Assembly (NCBI GenBank): GCA_026545765.1
Contig: CM048840.1
Location: 10,169,265 to 10,233,264, forward strand
Length of the DNA stretch: 64,000 bases
Reading direction: 5' to 3'
Source of the DNA: Plantago major
Lineage: Eukaryota > Streptophyta > Magnoliopsida > Lamiales > Plantaginaceae
In this document: positions 22,959 through 33,938 of the stretch, piece by piece
Numbering within the stretch: position 1 is the stretch's first letter
Layout: the number at the start of each line of letters is the position of its first letter
Program-made: the position numbers and the translations under genes
The notes under the pieces: generated by a model
What the model was told of the DNA's origin: nothing
The model's input: the letters and a program-made list of their open reading frames with translations, nothing else
Databases searched by the model: none

Positions 22959-25900
22959 ATGGCCCCCAAGAACCCTTCAACTCAGAAATCTCAATCCTCT
23001 ACTGGTACTGCTGAAAAGCAAGCACCAGAGTTGGTTATTGTGAACAAAAGATTGATAGGTGATTTCAATCCTGAACATTGGACTTCAAATCACAGAGTGA
23101 TTTGGGGTGGTGCCATGGTTGAGGAATACCTCACGGCCGCAATAGAAACCCAAGCTGACAGAAAGCTAATTCTTGACATGCTTGAAAAGGCACAAATCAA
23201 GGGTTTTCTATCTGCTCGCGCTAGTGGAATTTCATCACTTGATGTGTTGGAATTCTACAATAACTCCAGGATTATATCCTGTGTTACTGAAGGCACTGAA
23301 ATAGTGTCTGTTAAAACCTCAGTTCAAGGAAAAGAAATCCTTCTGAACTTAACAACTATCTGCGAGTTGTTTGAGGTTCAAAATCTTGGAAAGGATTTTG
23401 AAATTAACACCAAGGATGAGGATCTCCTTGAAGGTGTTAAACAACATTTGACAGGACGTGTGATCTTGAAAAATCAGATACACCCACTGAGTTCAAGCTT
23501 GCTGACATCCGAACCAGACATCTAATGGTTCACTGGGATGTTTTAGCCTGCATTCTTCACAGATGCTTTGATGGTCTACAAGGAGGTGCTGACCAGATAA
23601 GCCAAGAACGATGGATCATGATGTTCTTGCTGAACCAACAAGACAAAAGGCTGGAAAACCCTTTCAACTGGGGAAAGTACGCCTTCATGAAATTTGTGAA
23701 GAAGGTTCAAGGCTTCGAGCCTAAAATCGCCAAAGGACTGGCTGAGCCAAAGGCCACAGTAAACTATGGTCTGAAAATATGCTACTTGTTGGAGAAGCTT
23801 GGCATTGAGCTCAGAGAGACGGCTGAAATAGCCAACAACAATCTACTCTACAAATATGAGTACACAAACCTGATGAAAAAGGTTGTTGGGTCTCAGAAAG
23901 GTTCTAAGAAGCGAAAAGCTGAAAAGATATCTGAAGAAAAGGTTGCGACCAAGAAGCCCAGAACTTCAAGGAAGAAGTCTGCTGGCAAAACAGAAGACAC
24001 ACCCGCTAAGGTTGTCGATTCTCAGATATTTGCAGCAATGGCAGATGAACCAACAAATGCAGATGAACTAATCAATGCTGCAAAAGAGTTCACAACTACT
24101 GAACAAGTAGACTCAGCAAGAGAAAGTGCATTCAGAAATGTCAAGACTATTACAGAATGCCTTGCTGATGAACTCATAAATGCTGCCAAGACAGGTGAAG
24201 AGCAACAAGCCCCTTCTGCAGAAATCGCAAGAGTAATGGACCAATCAGTTCCCAATGCTGATGAGAGCTCTGACGATGAAGATGATCAACTAGTCATCTC
24301 TCAAGTCCTACAAAGAGCAAAAAGGGCTAAGGTTACTGAACAAGTAACTGGTGATAAGGTATCTGAAGAAGAACCTACACCACAGGTTGCTGAACCTATA
24401 GCAAAGGTTGTTAGTGCAAACACTTCATTAGGGAATGTTTCCTATGCACAATTTCAAGAAGCCCTGATGAGTGGTAACTTAGTACTGGCTGATGAAGATG
24501 CCAAGTCTAAAAGTCTGGAAGAACGCTCAACTGATCAATCTTCTGCATCCAGACAACCACAACAACCACAAACACAACAACCACAACAGCCACAAGTGGT
24601 TGATGAAATGGTCAATGAACTCCATTTCGAATTACCATCATTCCAACAAGCTGAAGAAAATCCTGCAAAAGAGCAGGTTCCCCAACTCAATGAGAGGGAT
24701 CAAACTGAGACACCTACTCAGAATGATCAACCAGGGGAGGCAACTGAATTGCATACTCAGGAAAGGTGTGAAGTACCAAAAACTTCAAACAAAGAAACTA
24801 CACTGGAACAAGACGACCAATGTATAGAAAGGTCACAAGTTCCAGAGACCAATCAGCCTGAAAGTGCTCAGGTAGCTGACTGGTTTAACTCTTACCTTGT
24901 GAAAATTTTTATACTTATAAATCTTGTCACTCATAAGAATTTCTTTGTTATAGGCTGAGTTAGAAACACAGAAACAAGAGGAAGCTGAAAAGCTTGCCTC
25001 AGATACTGAAAAAAAGGTTCCCTCAACCTCAACTCTTGAGAAATCTGAGCCTGTGCCACAGGTAAATGATTCTTAAAGAGAACAATTTTTCAGTAAAAAT
25101 GTTTAGATGCTTAATCATTTTAATGTTTCTAACAGGCTCCAACTGAGATGAAAGAAAAGACAAGGCAGAAATGCCAGTGACAAACCCAGAGACCAACAAG
25201 GTTTCTGAAGAATACATCGCTGAGCCTTCTAACTTGAAGGTATACGACAAATCAAGTGACCAGTATTCTTCATCTTGGATTATCTTAAATCTCTTCTAAT
25301 ATTCAATACTTTCTACTTACAGGCTCTTTCAGAAGTAGAAATGCTAGGGGACACAGTTGCGACTTCCCCTGCATCAAAGGAAATTGATGAAGCCCCCAAG
25401 GCAACATCACTCGAAAGAACACCAGAAACTGCACAAGTTTCTGAGAAAAATGAATCTGAGCTTCCTTTTGAGGAAGTAAGTAGCCCAAATCAGAATTCAT
25501 TAAAAGCATACTTATGCATAGATTCTTTCAAACTATTTCCTAAGTATTGTATTTTTCTCAGGTTCAAGAAAGAAAGGTTGCTGAGGACCAGACTTCAAAG
25601 TCTCCACACCTCACAACAAGATATCTGAGACACCAATTGTCTCAGTAGTCCAAGTCTCTGAGCCTGCAGTACTTACTCAGGTAACTCAGAAACCAAACTA
25701 CACTTCCACTAAGATATCTACCAAAGTTTTGAAACTCACTCAAAACTCTTTCTTTCAGGCTCAACCAGATGCAAAGCAGGTTCCCATTGATGAGAAAAGG
25801 GACCTACTTCCATTCTTCAAGACTCACACACTGCCGAAGCACATCCAATGCTTCAAGAAATGGCAGAAGTTAAGGTGCTCCGATCTCTCTGAAATATTGA

Positions 25901-27411
25901 GAATCACAGATCACCCTATCAGACGAGCACGAGCTCTTGATTTGGAGACGTATATCCATGCGATGTTCCCTACGGAACAGTACACAGTTGCGACACTGTT
26001 GCATAAGGATTTCTTCAAAGAAGTGGCGCATTGGTTGATACAAGCCTTTGAACAGGCAGATGGTCAGACAAGATTACAAATGGCATTCAAGCCAGTCCTG
26101 CCCCAGACACTGCAATTTCTACCTTCTGAACAAGAAGAAGTAAATGGGCAGAAGATCACTATCCCGGAAGTGATCAATCTTGTGTCTGAAGACGACGAGG
26201 AGGAAGAAATAAACGAAAATGATTTTGATGAACCTCCCACTGACCATCACCACAAGGATGATGATAAAAAGGATGATGATGATGCCCCTGCACCAGGGAC
26301 CGGAGGAATTTCACAGAAAAATATTGCCTCAACTGCTGAAAAGCAAACTGAGAAGCAAACACAGAAATCTCCGTCTCCATCTCCTCAGAAATCTACCTAT
26401 CCCTCTTCTCACCAACATCAAGTTACTACTGAACAAGTAGTTGAGCTTTCTGACGAAATCAATCAGAAAATTTTGAATGCTCAACTCAGACAACTGTTGG
26501 AAGAAGAAAAACAGCTCCATCTTCAACTGGAAGATCAAATAGCTCAATCCAGAAACAAGCTTGATCAACTAGAAGATCAATACCTCGAAGAAATCAATGC
26601 TTACTCTGCGGTTGAAGAACTAAAGGATGCTGTTAATGCTAAACGACAAACACTCGGTACTGCAGAAGTATCTGAAGTCAAGCATGATGCTAAGGCTGCA
26701 TCATCTTCAAAAGATGTACCATCCTCCTCCCAGAAAGGGAAGAAACCAATCTCTGAAATGGTTGCTGGACTCGACACTATTGATGAGAATGTCCAAGAGG
26801 ATGAAGATCACTGGGCTGATAACTCAGATGATGAAGACAAGACTTTGGCAGAGCATGGCGATGAACATCTCGCGATCTCTCACCTGAAAAGGAAGCTAAT
26901 TGCTCCTAACATTTTCAGCAAACTGCCAAATGTCCACTCCAATGAGTACATGAATCGATGTCAAGTACTGACACATCTGAAAAAGGAGTTGTCTTCGCAA
27001 AATAAGGAAGTAATTGCCTCCGTCCCCTCTGAAATGAAGAAGTTCACTGAGCTCATCACTCAGAGAACAACAAGCATAGTCATTGCTCAGAAAGATCTGG
27101 GAATGATGAGGGACAATGATGCGTCTTTAGCTGAAAAAGCTTTTCAAGAGGCCAATTACACTGCTGGAAAAGCAGATGCTATCCTAGGCCCACTGGCAGA
27201 GCTCACTGATAAGGACAATGGACTTATCAAACAAAATCAGGAGCTCAAAGCCGAACTTCAGCAGTTGGTTTCTGCCTACAATCTCTTACAAGGACATTTT
27301 GAGTCTCTCTCAGATTCCTTTATGAGACTTAGCCAGCCAACAATGACTAAGGGGGAAGGATTGTACAAATATGGACCTCAAAGTCAGGGGGGAATGGGAA
27401 GAAGGAGTTGA
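22959..27411 (+). pseudogene. Element C ORF3, six exons, unknown function
   Basis: Exons are 22959-24871, 24954-25061, 25136-25239, 25323-25475, 25562-25680 and 25759-27411. Exon 1 encodes a ~310-residue domain (DFNPEHWTSNHRVIWGG, SSLDVLEFYNNSRI, HWDVLACILHRCFDGLQGG, NPFNWGKYAFMKFVKK) and then Lys-rich and acidic repeats with a polyGln/Pro run. Exons 2-5 encode Glu/Pro/Ser-rich, probably disordered sequence. Exon 6 starts with a conserved block (DLLPFFKTHTLPKHIQC, LDLETYIHAMFPTEQY), then an acidic/His stretch, a long coiled coil and a region with SHLKRKLIAPNIFSKLPN. Breaks are a frameshift near 23445, length changes in exons 3 (104 nt) and 5 (119 nt), and an early TGA at 27409. The exon 1 domain may be related to plant Transposase_32 proteins; this is a weak recollection, not shown by the sequence. 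Confidence 0.8.
24872..25758 (+). other. Five short introns in C ORF3 (between exons 1 and 6)
   Basis: Predicted introns are 24872-24953, 25062-25135, 25240-25322, 25476-25561 and 25681-25758, all GT-AG and 74-86 nt. Positions relative to the encoded protein are the same as in B and E. Donors 2 and 4 (GTAAAT, GTAAGT) and the T-rich tracts before the acceptors are close to plant consensus. Confidence 0.75.
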
Positions 27412-27565
27412 TATAAGCAAGAAGAAATCTGGAGCTGGTGCTGCTCAGAGAGGAAGTAAATCAAAGAAAACTTCCCAGCCACCACTGAGAATACAAGAAC
27501 CCTCCTCAAGATAAGCTGCTTTGCAAATAGTAGCTATTTCCGAGAAACCTACTGAAGGAACCTCA

Positions 27566-28570
27566 ATGATAACAAGGGCTAGAGCACAAAAACCTCCAAG
27601 GAGTACCAAGGCTCCAAGGAGAAGACAAGTCAAAGGGATTGATGTCTCTTCTGAAGAAGAAGAAGAAGATGGACAAATCAAGTCCCTGGGCAATGAAGAA
27701 GGCTGTAAACCTCTCACAAGATTTAATCTTGATGATGATGAGGAATCTGATGAAGATGAAGCTCCTCTTCACAGAAAAAGGAAAATAGAAAGCCTAACGG
27801 AGCCCATAGCTGCAAAGCCACTAGCAGCTAAAACACCCTCTGGAAATACCAAGTCTATCCAGGGAGGTGGTTCTTCAAGCAACAACCCCAAGGAGAATTC
27901 AAGACAGAGAAGGAACAGACTGAGAGCTGAACAGAAACAAAGTCAACTTCCACTCAGGCCAGAAGAAGCCAAAATTGAGTATGTGAAGCATGACAACAAT
28001 TCCTCTGTCTACAGGTGCATCAATCAAAAGAATGGCTATTGGATTCTGGAACTTAAGCATCTTCTTGTAAATTCAAGATTTCCAGAATCAGTCCATAAAC
28101 AACTCATGGCATGGAGAAAAGACAAGCCAACCTTGATCAACCCCAATCACATCAAAGCATGGTTGGATTTTGAAGTTGTCAAGAGAACTGAAGCCATGAA
28201 GAAGGACCTCTCTGATGAATGTCCATATGGAAAGCCGAATGATGTGCATGTAATTACAAGATCTTGGAACAGCACAAGAGCAAGACTGTTGTGGAACCTA
28301 TGAATCGTTCTATCCGATCAAGATCGATAGGTGACATCAGATATCTGAAGATTATCTACGAATATTTCAAACTCTCAGATATCAGAATAGAGCATGCCTG
28401 GAAGTGGGGAAAGTAGCAGTGGGTCAAGCAATTTGTCAAGAAGAATCCTACCAAAACCTACAAAGAGGTCTGTGGATTTGCCAGAGACACAGAGATGCTC
28501 GTCAGAACTCTTCTCTATGATTATTCTGATGACATCAAAAGGTTTGGAGATAGGAAATTTGCAGACTGAT
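27566..28570 (+). pseudogene. Element C ORF4 (C-terminal part of the extra coding region)
   Basis: The protein begins MITRARAQKPPRSTKAPRRR, which is strongly basic and nuclear-localisation-like. An acidic EEEEDG/DDDEESDEDEAP stretch follows, then RQRRNRLRAEQ and a more ordered C-terminal domain (EEAKIEYVKHDNNSSVYRC, KNGYWILELKHLL, HKQLMAWRKDKPTLINPNHIK, RYLKIIYEYFKLS, NPTKTYKEVCGFARDTEM). A frameshift near 28260-28310 and a TAG near 28415 break the C-terminal domain; homology runs to the TGA at 28568-28570. The frame is open upstream to 27514 and continuous with the end of exon 6 of ORF3, so ORF4 may have been part of the same protein. Function not recognised. Confidence 0.75.
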
Positions 28571-28958
28571 CCACAGAAACATTGTTGAAGACTTGAAGAA
28601 AAAGGAAGACTTGAAGACTAGTTCTTTAGGATGTTTACTTGGAGCTTGGTTACTCCTGTTGTCCTAATTTACTATGTACTTTTGCTGTATTTTTGCTGAC
28701 TGAGCTCAATTGTTTATGTACTAAGTTATCTGTAATCCTTCTTTGTAACTTATCTGATGAACTTACTCTCAGATATTATTCTATAAAAGATAACTTGTCA
28801 GCAAAGATCACACCTTGTGATTTGGTTGATGTTTACTTTCTGCACTTAATTAAATGAATTGAAAAATCATAAGAAATGATTAAGTGGTGGATTGTTTCCT
28901 CATCCAGATTTGTAATAGGTCATATAGTCATCGTTGATTGATCAAAAAGGGGGAAATT
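28571..28958 (+). other. Element C 3' untranslated region and polypurine tract
   Basis: About 390 non-coding bases follow ORF4. They end with the polypurine tract AAAAAGGGGGAAATT at 28944-28958, directly before the 3' LTR, which primes plus-strand DNA synthesis in LTR elements. The same tract lies at 33505-33519 in B and, reversed, at 51701-51715 in E. Confidence 0.9.
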
Positions 28959-30711
28959 TGTTAGGAAATTTGTTAGGAAATTAGTTAGATATTTTGCAAA
29001 GAATATCTGTTTAAGTTTTGATCAGCAACATGATGACTTATCTTAGTCTCAGAAAGGTGATTAGTACTCTTGGTTCACTTGAACATTGTAAAAGAAGAAA
29101 CCCACTAAGTATGATAGTTTAGTAAATCTTGTATAGGATGTTAGGTCTCAAAATGTAATTTTTATTTTATGAAGAGAAGACCAAGAAGAAGACATCCAAA
29201 GCAGAAGAAGATCAACAATTCTGAAGATTCGAAGAACTGCACAAGATTACTGAAAACAGTTTTATAGATACCTTCGCCAGATATCTGAAGACACGAAGGG
29301 TTTCAAACAAACTGTGTCACAAGAGATATATGAGAAAATGTCTATCTGAAAACAAGGAAAGTGTCCACAGATATCTACACTCAGATACCTTAAGCCTTAA
29401 CCACATTTCTGAAGAAGAAATATATATTGCAAACAAAGTTGTTTCAATACAAGTAGTATCTAAAGATTGAAGATAAGGACGTGCTAAGAACCAGAGAAAT
29501 CTGATCAAGGGAATCTCTGATACAAAGCATTGTTCCGTTGACACTACAGGACAAAGTATAGTACAATGCATTTAATGCACGGACAGAGATGTCTGAACAA
29601 AAGCAACGGCTGCTTCTGAAGAAGAGGACAAAGCTTGCTACAGTACTATACACAGATATCAATAGTTTGAATTTGAGCCTAACGGATACTATTCAACGAC
29701 ATTCAAATTCATCTATAAATATCAACACTTAGACTGTTTGAGAAAACACACTGAACACCTTTGAACTTACCAGATATCTTACTCTCTCAAACAAACTACT
29801 TATCCTCAAGCTTTCTGTTGCGACCAACCCCTCTGATACTTAAGTAGGACTGAAGTTCTAAGTGTCCTGATCCTAAACAAGCAAAGCTATCTGTGAAGGA
29901 GTTGAATCAAAAGATCAACTATCTGAGATTCATTCTCTTGAACAGATATCATCGAACTTAGGTCAAGAAATCGAACAAGATACCATACGCTGTAAAGTGT
30001 ATTAAGTAACTTGATTCACAGAGCTATCTGACTAACTGAAAAGTTATTAAGACGCTCTTCTGACAAACTCAAACCGAAACCAACACCATAACTGGCGTGG
30101 AGTATAGCAAGTACTTAGTTAAATCAGGGAATAACTCCAAGGTTAACATGAGTAGAGGAAGTACTTGATTTTGGAAAAATCAGGGAATAACTCCAAGGTT
30201 AACGGAGTACAGGAAGTACTTGATTTGGGAAACTAAGGAACAACTCCAAGGTTATTGAGTATAGGAAGTACTTAGCTTGGGAAGCTAGGGAATAACTCAA
30301 AAAGGTTACTGAGTATAGGAAGTACTTGGCTAAGGAAGCCGGGGAACAACTCAGGGGGAACATTTGGTTGGGAACCATTTGTTTAAGGGATTTATAGAAT
30401 AGGATCATTGTAAGGCGACCTCAATAATCTATTCTAGTGAATTCTAGGTCTTTGGAAGACCGAAGTGGATTAGTTGGAGGATTACGCCACCTCCAGATAC
30501 CACTATACTTGATGTGTTATTTACTTATCTGTATTTACATTTCAGCAACACACACACACACTTTAACTGTTTCTGCACTTATCTATATTAAGTCTTCCGC
30601 GCTTTGAATATAAGTATCAGATATCTGAGAAATTTTTTTTGTCGACAAAAGTTTTAAAAGACTATTCACCCCCCCCTCTAGTCTTTTACTTTGCCGTTAT
30701 CTGGACCAACA
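28959..30711 (+). repeat. Element C 3' LTR
   Basis: 1753-bp LTR, collinear with 14388-16122 over its length, ending TCTGGACCAACA. It contains TATAAATA at 29714-29721 and a five-unit hairpin array at about 30100-30380. It includes a 32-base segment (29403-29434) absent from the 5' LTR. It is followed by the TAGAA duplication. Confidence 0.95.
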
Positions 30712-30716
30712 TAGAA
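30712..30716. repeat. Right target-site duplication of element C (TAGAA)
   Basis: Exact partner of 14383-14387. B's ORF3 exon 6 resumes here with GAAGCTTTTGAGAAGGCAGA, matching C at 26039-26060. Confidence 0.95.
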
Positions 30717-32118
30717 GCTTTTGAGAAGGCAGATGGTCAGACCAGAATGCAGATGGCATTCAAACCTACTTTGCCCCAAACTCTACAGTGCATACCCTCT
30801 GAGCAAGAGGAAGTTAATGGGCAAATGGTCACTACTCTAGAAGTGATCAATCTGGTCTCTAAAGATGAAGAAGAGAAGGAGACTGATGAGAATGACTATG
30901 AAGAACCTCCTTCTGACCATCACAAGGACGAGGATGATAAAAAGGATGATGATGATTCCCCTGCACCAGGGACAGGAGGGATTGCGCAAGGAACAATGCC
31001 TCAGTTGCTGAAAAGCACACTGAGAGGACATCACAAAAATCCCCTCCTCCATATACTCAAAAATCTACCCATCCATCTCCCCAACAAAATGTCTCTACTG
31101 AACAAGTAGTTGAGCACTCTGAGGACAACACTCAGCAAATATTGGATGCACAAGCCAGAGTTTCTCAACTCAAACAATTGTTGGAGGCAGAACAACAACT
31201 ACATCTTCAACTGGAAGAAAAGATAGCAGAATCCAGAGTCAAGCTAGATAAACTTGAAGAACAAACGCGCAAAGAAACACAAGCTTGCTCTGAGATTAAA
31301 GGGCTCCGGGATGTTGTTGATTATATTGCTAAGGAGCTAGATGTTGAACAAGTATCTGAAGCAAAGCATGATGCTAAGGCTGCATCTTCACCAAAGAAAC
31401 CATCCTCCAAAGGCAAGAAACCCATATCTGAGATGGTTGCCGCCTTCAGAAACCTTGATGAAGAAGTGCAAGAGGATGAAGATCACTGGGATGATGAATC
31501 AGATGATGAAGAAGACAAGGCTTTGGCAGAACACCGCAATGAACACTTAGCGGTTTCTCATTTGAAAAGGAAGCTGATTGCTCCTGAAGTATTCAGCACG
31601 CTGCCAAATGTCAACTCCAATGAATACTTGAACATATATCAAGTACTGGCTAAATTGAAAAAGGAGTTGTTTTCTCAAGATAAAGCCGCCATTGCATCTG
31701 TCCCTGCAGAAATAAAGACATTCACTATGCTCATCACTCAGAGAACAACCAGTCTGGTCATTGCTCAGAAAGACCTAGGCATGGTTAGGGATGATGACCA
31801 AAACTTGGTTGTAAAAGCCTTTGAAGAGGCTAGCTATGCTGCTGGAAAAGCAGATGCTATTCAAGGCCCACTGGCAGAGCTCACTGATAAGGAAACAAGT
31901 CTTATCAAACAAAATCTGGAAAAGTTGGTTGATGCTTACAACTATCTGCAAGGCAACTTTGACTCCCTTTCAGAATCCTTTGTGATTCTTAGTTAGTCAA
32001 CAATAACTAAGGGGGAAGGATTTCAAGGTGCTCAGAGAGGAATAGGAAGAGGAAACAAAATAAAATCTGAACAATCACCTCTCAGAATAAATGAGCCCTC
32101 CTCCAGTCAGACTGCTCT
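30717..32118 (+). pseudogene. Element B ORF3 exon 6, continuation after C
   Basis: Continues the exon cut at 14387. It encodes EKADGQTRMQMAFKP, an acidic Asp/Lys stretch, a coiled coil (about 31110-31340, LKQLLEAEQQLHLQLEEKIAES), then KGKKPISEMVA, EDEDHWDDESDDEEDKALAE and SHLKRKLIAPEVFSTLPN. A frameshift lies near 31000. The frame then stays open from 31142 to a CAG-to-TAG stop at 31994-31996. Homology continues to the TAG at 32116-32118, which is also present in E at the same place but is CAA in C. It lies in the C-terminal coiled-coil half of the protein, whose role is unknown. Confidence 0.83.
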
Positions 32119-32158
32119 ATAGATAATGGCTACCACTCAGCAACTTCCTGAAAAATGA

Positions 32159-33153
32159 ATGACAACAAGGGCCAGAACACAGAAACCTCCAAAGAGTACC
32201 ATGGCTCCGAGGAGAATACAAGTAAGAGGGATTGATGAGAAGGCCAAATCAAATCCCTGGGCAATGAAGAAGGCTGCAAAACTTTCACAAGAATTAATCT
32301 TGATGATGATGATGAAGAGACTGATGAAGATGAAGCTCCTCTTCACAGAAAAAGAAAAAGGGTTGATAGCCTATCTAAGCCCATAGCTGCAAAGCCTTTG
32401 GTATCTAAAACACCCTCTAGAAATACCAAGTCAATCCAGGGTGGTTCTTCAAGCAATCCCCCAAGGGAAAATTCAAGACAAAGGAGGAACAGGCTGAGAG
32501 CTGAACTATGAAAACTTCAACTACCACTCAGGCCTGAAGAAGCCAAAATTGAGTATGTGAAGACCAACAATGACTCCTCTGTCTACAGATTCATTAATCA
32601 GAAGAATAGCTACTAGATTCTGGAACTCAAGCACTTACTGGTAAATGAAAATTTTTCAGAACCAATCCATAAACAGCTCATGGCATGGAGAAAAGACAAG
32701 TCAATCTTGATTAACACTAACCACATCAAAGCCTGGTTGGATTTTGAAGTTATCAAGAGAATAGAAGCTATGAAGAAGGACCTCTCTGATGAATGTCCTT
32801 ATGGAAAGCCAGATGATGTGCACAGAATTCCCAACATCACTGGAACAGGCACAAGAGCAAGCCTTGATGTGGAACCCTATGAGTCATTCTACATGACTGA
32901 AGATCAATACAAGGGTGACATAAGATATCTGAAGATCATATATGAATACTTCAAGCTATCAAATATCAGAATCGAGCATGCTTGGAAATGGGGAAAGTAT
33001 ATGGGGGTCAAACAGTTTGCCAAGAAAAATCCCACCAAAACCTACAAGGAACTTGGTGGATTTGCCAGAAACACTGAGATGATAGTCAGGACTTTGCTCT
33101 TTGACTACTCAGATGATATCAAAAGGTTTGGGGATAGGAAATTTGCAAATTGA
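32159..33153 (+). pseudogene. Element B ORF4
   Basis: Homologue of C 27566-28570 and E 52089-53100. The start MTTRARTQKPPKSTMAPRR is at 32159. A frameshift in the acidic stretch near 32240-32270 and stops near 32508 and 32614 break the first half. The C-terminal domain from 32680 (MAWRKDKSILINTNHIKAWL) to TGA 33151-33153 is open for 157 codons and keeps SFYMTEDQYKGDIRYLKIIY and HAWKWGKYMGVKQFAKK, so it is the best copy of that domain in the window. Function unknown. Confidence 0.78.
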
Positions 33154-33519
33154 TCCATAGATCTACTGATTGAAGACTTGAAGACAAGTTTATTAGGATG
33201 TCTACTTGGAGCTTGGTTACTCCTGTTGTCCTAATTTACTATGTATTTTGTATCTTGCCGACTGCACTAAATTGTGTTTTATTAAAGTTATGTGAACTTT
33301 CTCTGTAACATATCTGATGAACCTACACTCAAATATCAATCTATAAAAAGATAACTTGTCAGCAAAGATCACACCTTGTGATTTGGTTGATGTTTACTTT
33401 CTGCACTTAATTGAAAGAATTGAAAGATCTTATTAATTGATTAAGTGGTGGATTGTTTCCTCATCCAGATTTGTAATAGGTCGGATAGTCATCGTTGATT
33501 GATCAAAAAGGGGGAAATT
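33154..33519 (+). other. Element B 3' untranslated region and polypurine tract
   Basis: Non-coding, collinear with 28571-28958 of C. It ends in AAAAAGGGGGAAATT (33505-33519), next to the TGTTAGG start of the 3' LTR. Confidence 0.9.
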
Positions 33520-33938
33520 TGTTAGGATTATCTGTTTAGATTTTGATCAGCAATCTAATGACTTATCTTAGCTAAAAAAGGTGGTTAGTACTCTTGGTTC
33601 ACTTGAACACTGTAAAAGAGGAAAATCACTAAGTATGATAGTCTAGCAAATCTGGTATAGGATGCTAGGTCTCTGAAAAATTTTATCTTTGAAGAAGACC
33701 AAGAAGAAGGCATCCAGCAGGAGAGTTCAACAAATTTTGAAGTTCAAGACTGCCCAAGATTGCTGAAGACAAAGGTCATCAGATATCTTGAATAAACAAG
33801 TATTTTTCAATAAACAAGTTTTGCGAAAGATATCTGAGAACACAAGGTTTCTGAACGAGGAAAAGTGCCCACAGATATCTACACTCAGATACCTTGGATA
33901 AAAACTATGTTTCTGAGAAACAATGTTGTAACAAGTAT

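Larger units (their letters stand above)
14388..30711 (+). mobile_element. Copia element C, near-complete 16.3-kb reference copy of the main family
   Basis: C has both LTRs (14388-16122 and 28959-30711), primer site, gag, pol, linker, intron-bearing ORF3, ORF4 and polypurine tract, and is bounded by TAGAA duplications. At 16,324 bp it is about three times a standard Copia element and longer than typical SIRE elements. Its two LTRs look very similar apart from indels, including a 32-base stretch at 29403-29434 that is absent near 14832. This suggests a fairly recent insertion, in line with its inner position in the nest. Stops and frameshifts in gag, pol and ORF3 mean this copy is not autonomous as it stands. 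Confidence 0.96.

Noticed and set aside
23525..28303. ORF3/ORF4 as an independent host gene lying between elements
   Set aside because: It recurs in B, C and E in the same place between pol and the polypurine tract, and in C it lies inside one pair of LTRs and TSDs.
22959..28570. ORF3/ORF4 as an envelope-like gene, as in SIRE or Athila elements
   Set aside because: No signal peptide, hydrophobic fusion-like stretch or membrane anchor is visible; the product is hydrophilic, acidic and coiled-coil.
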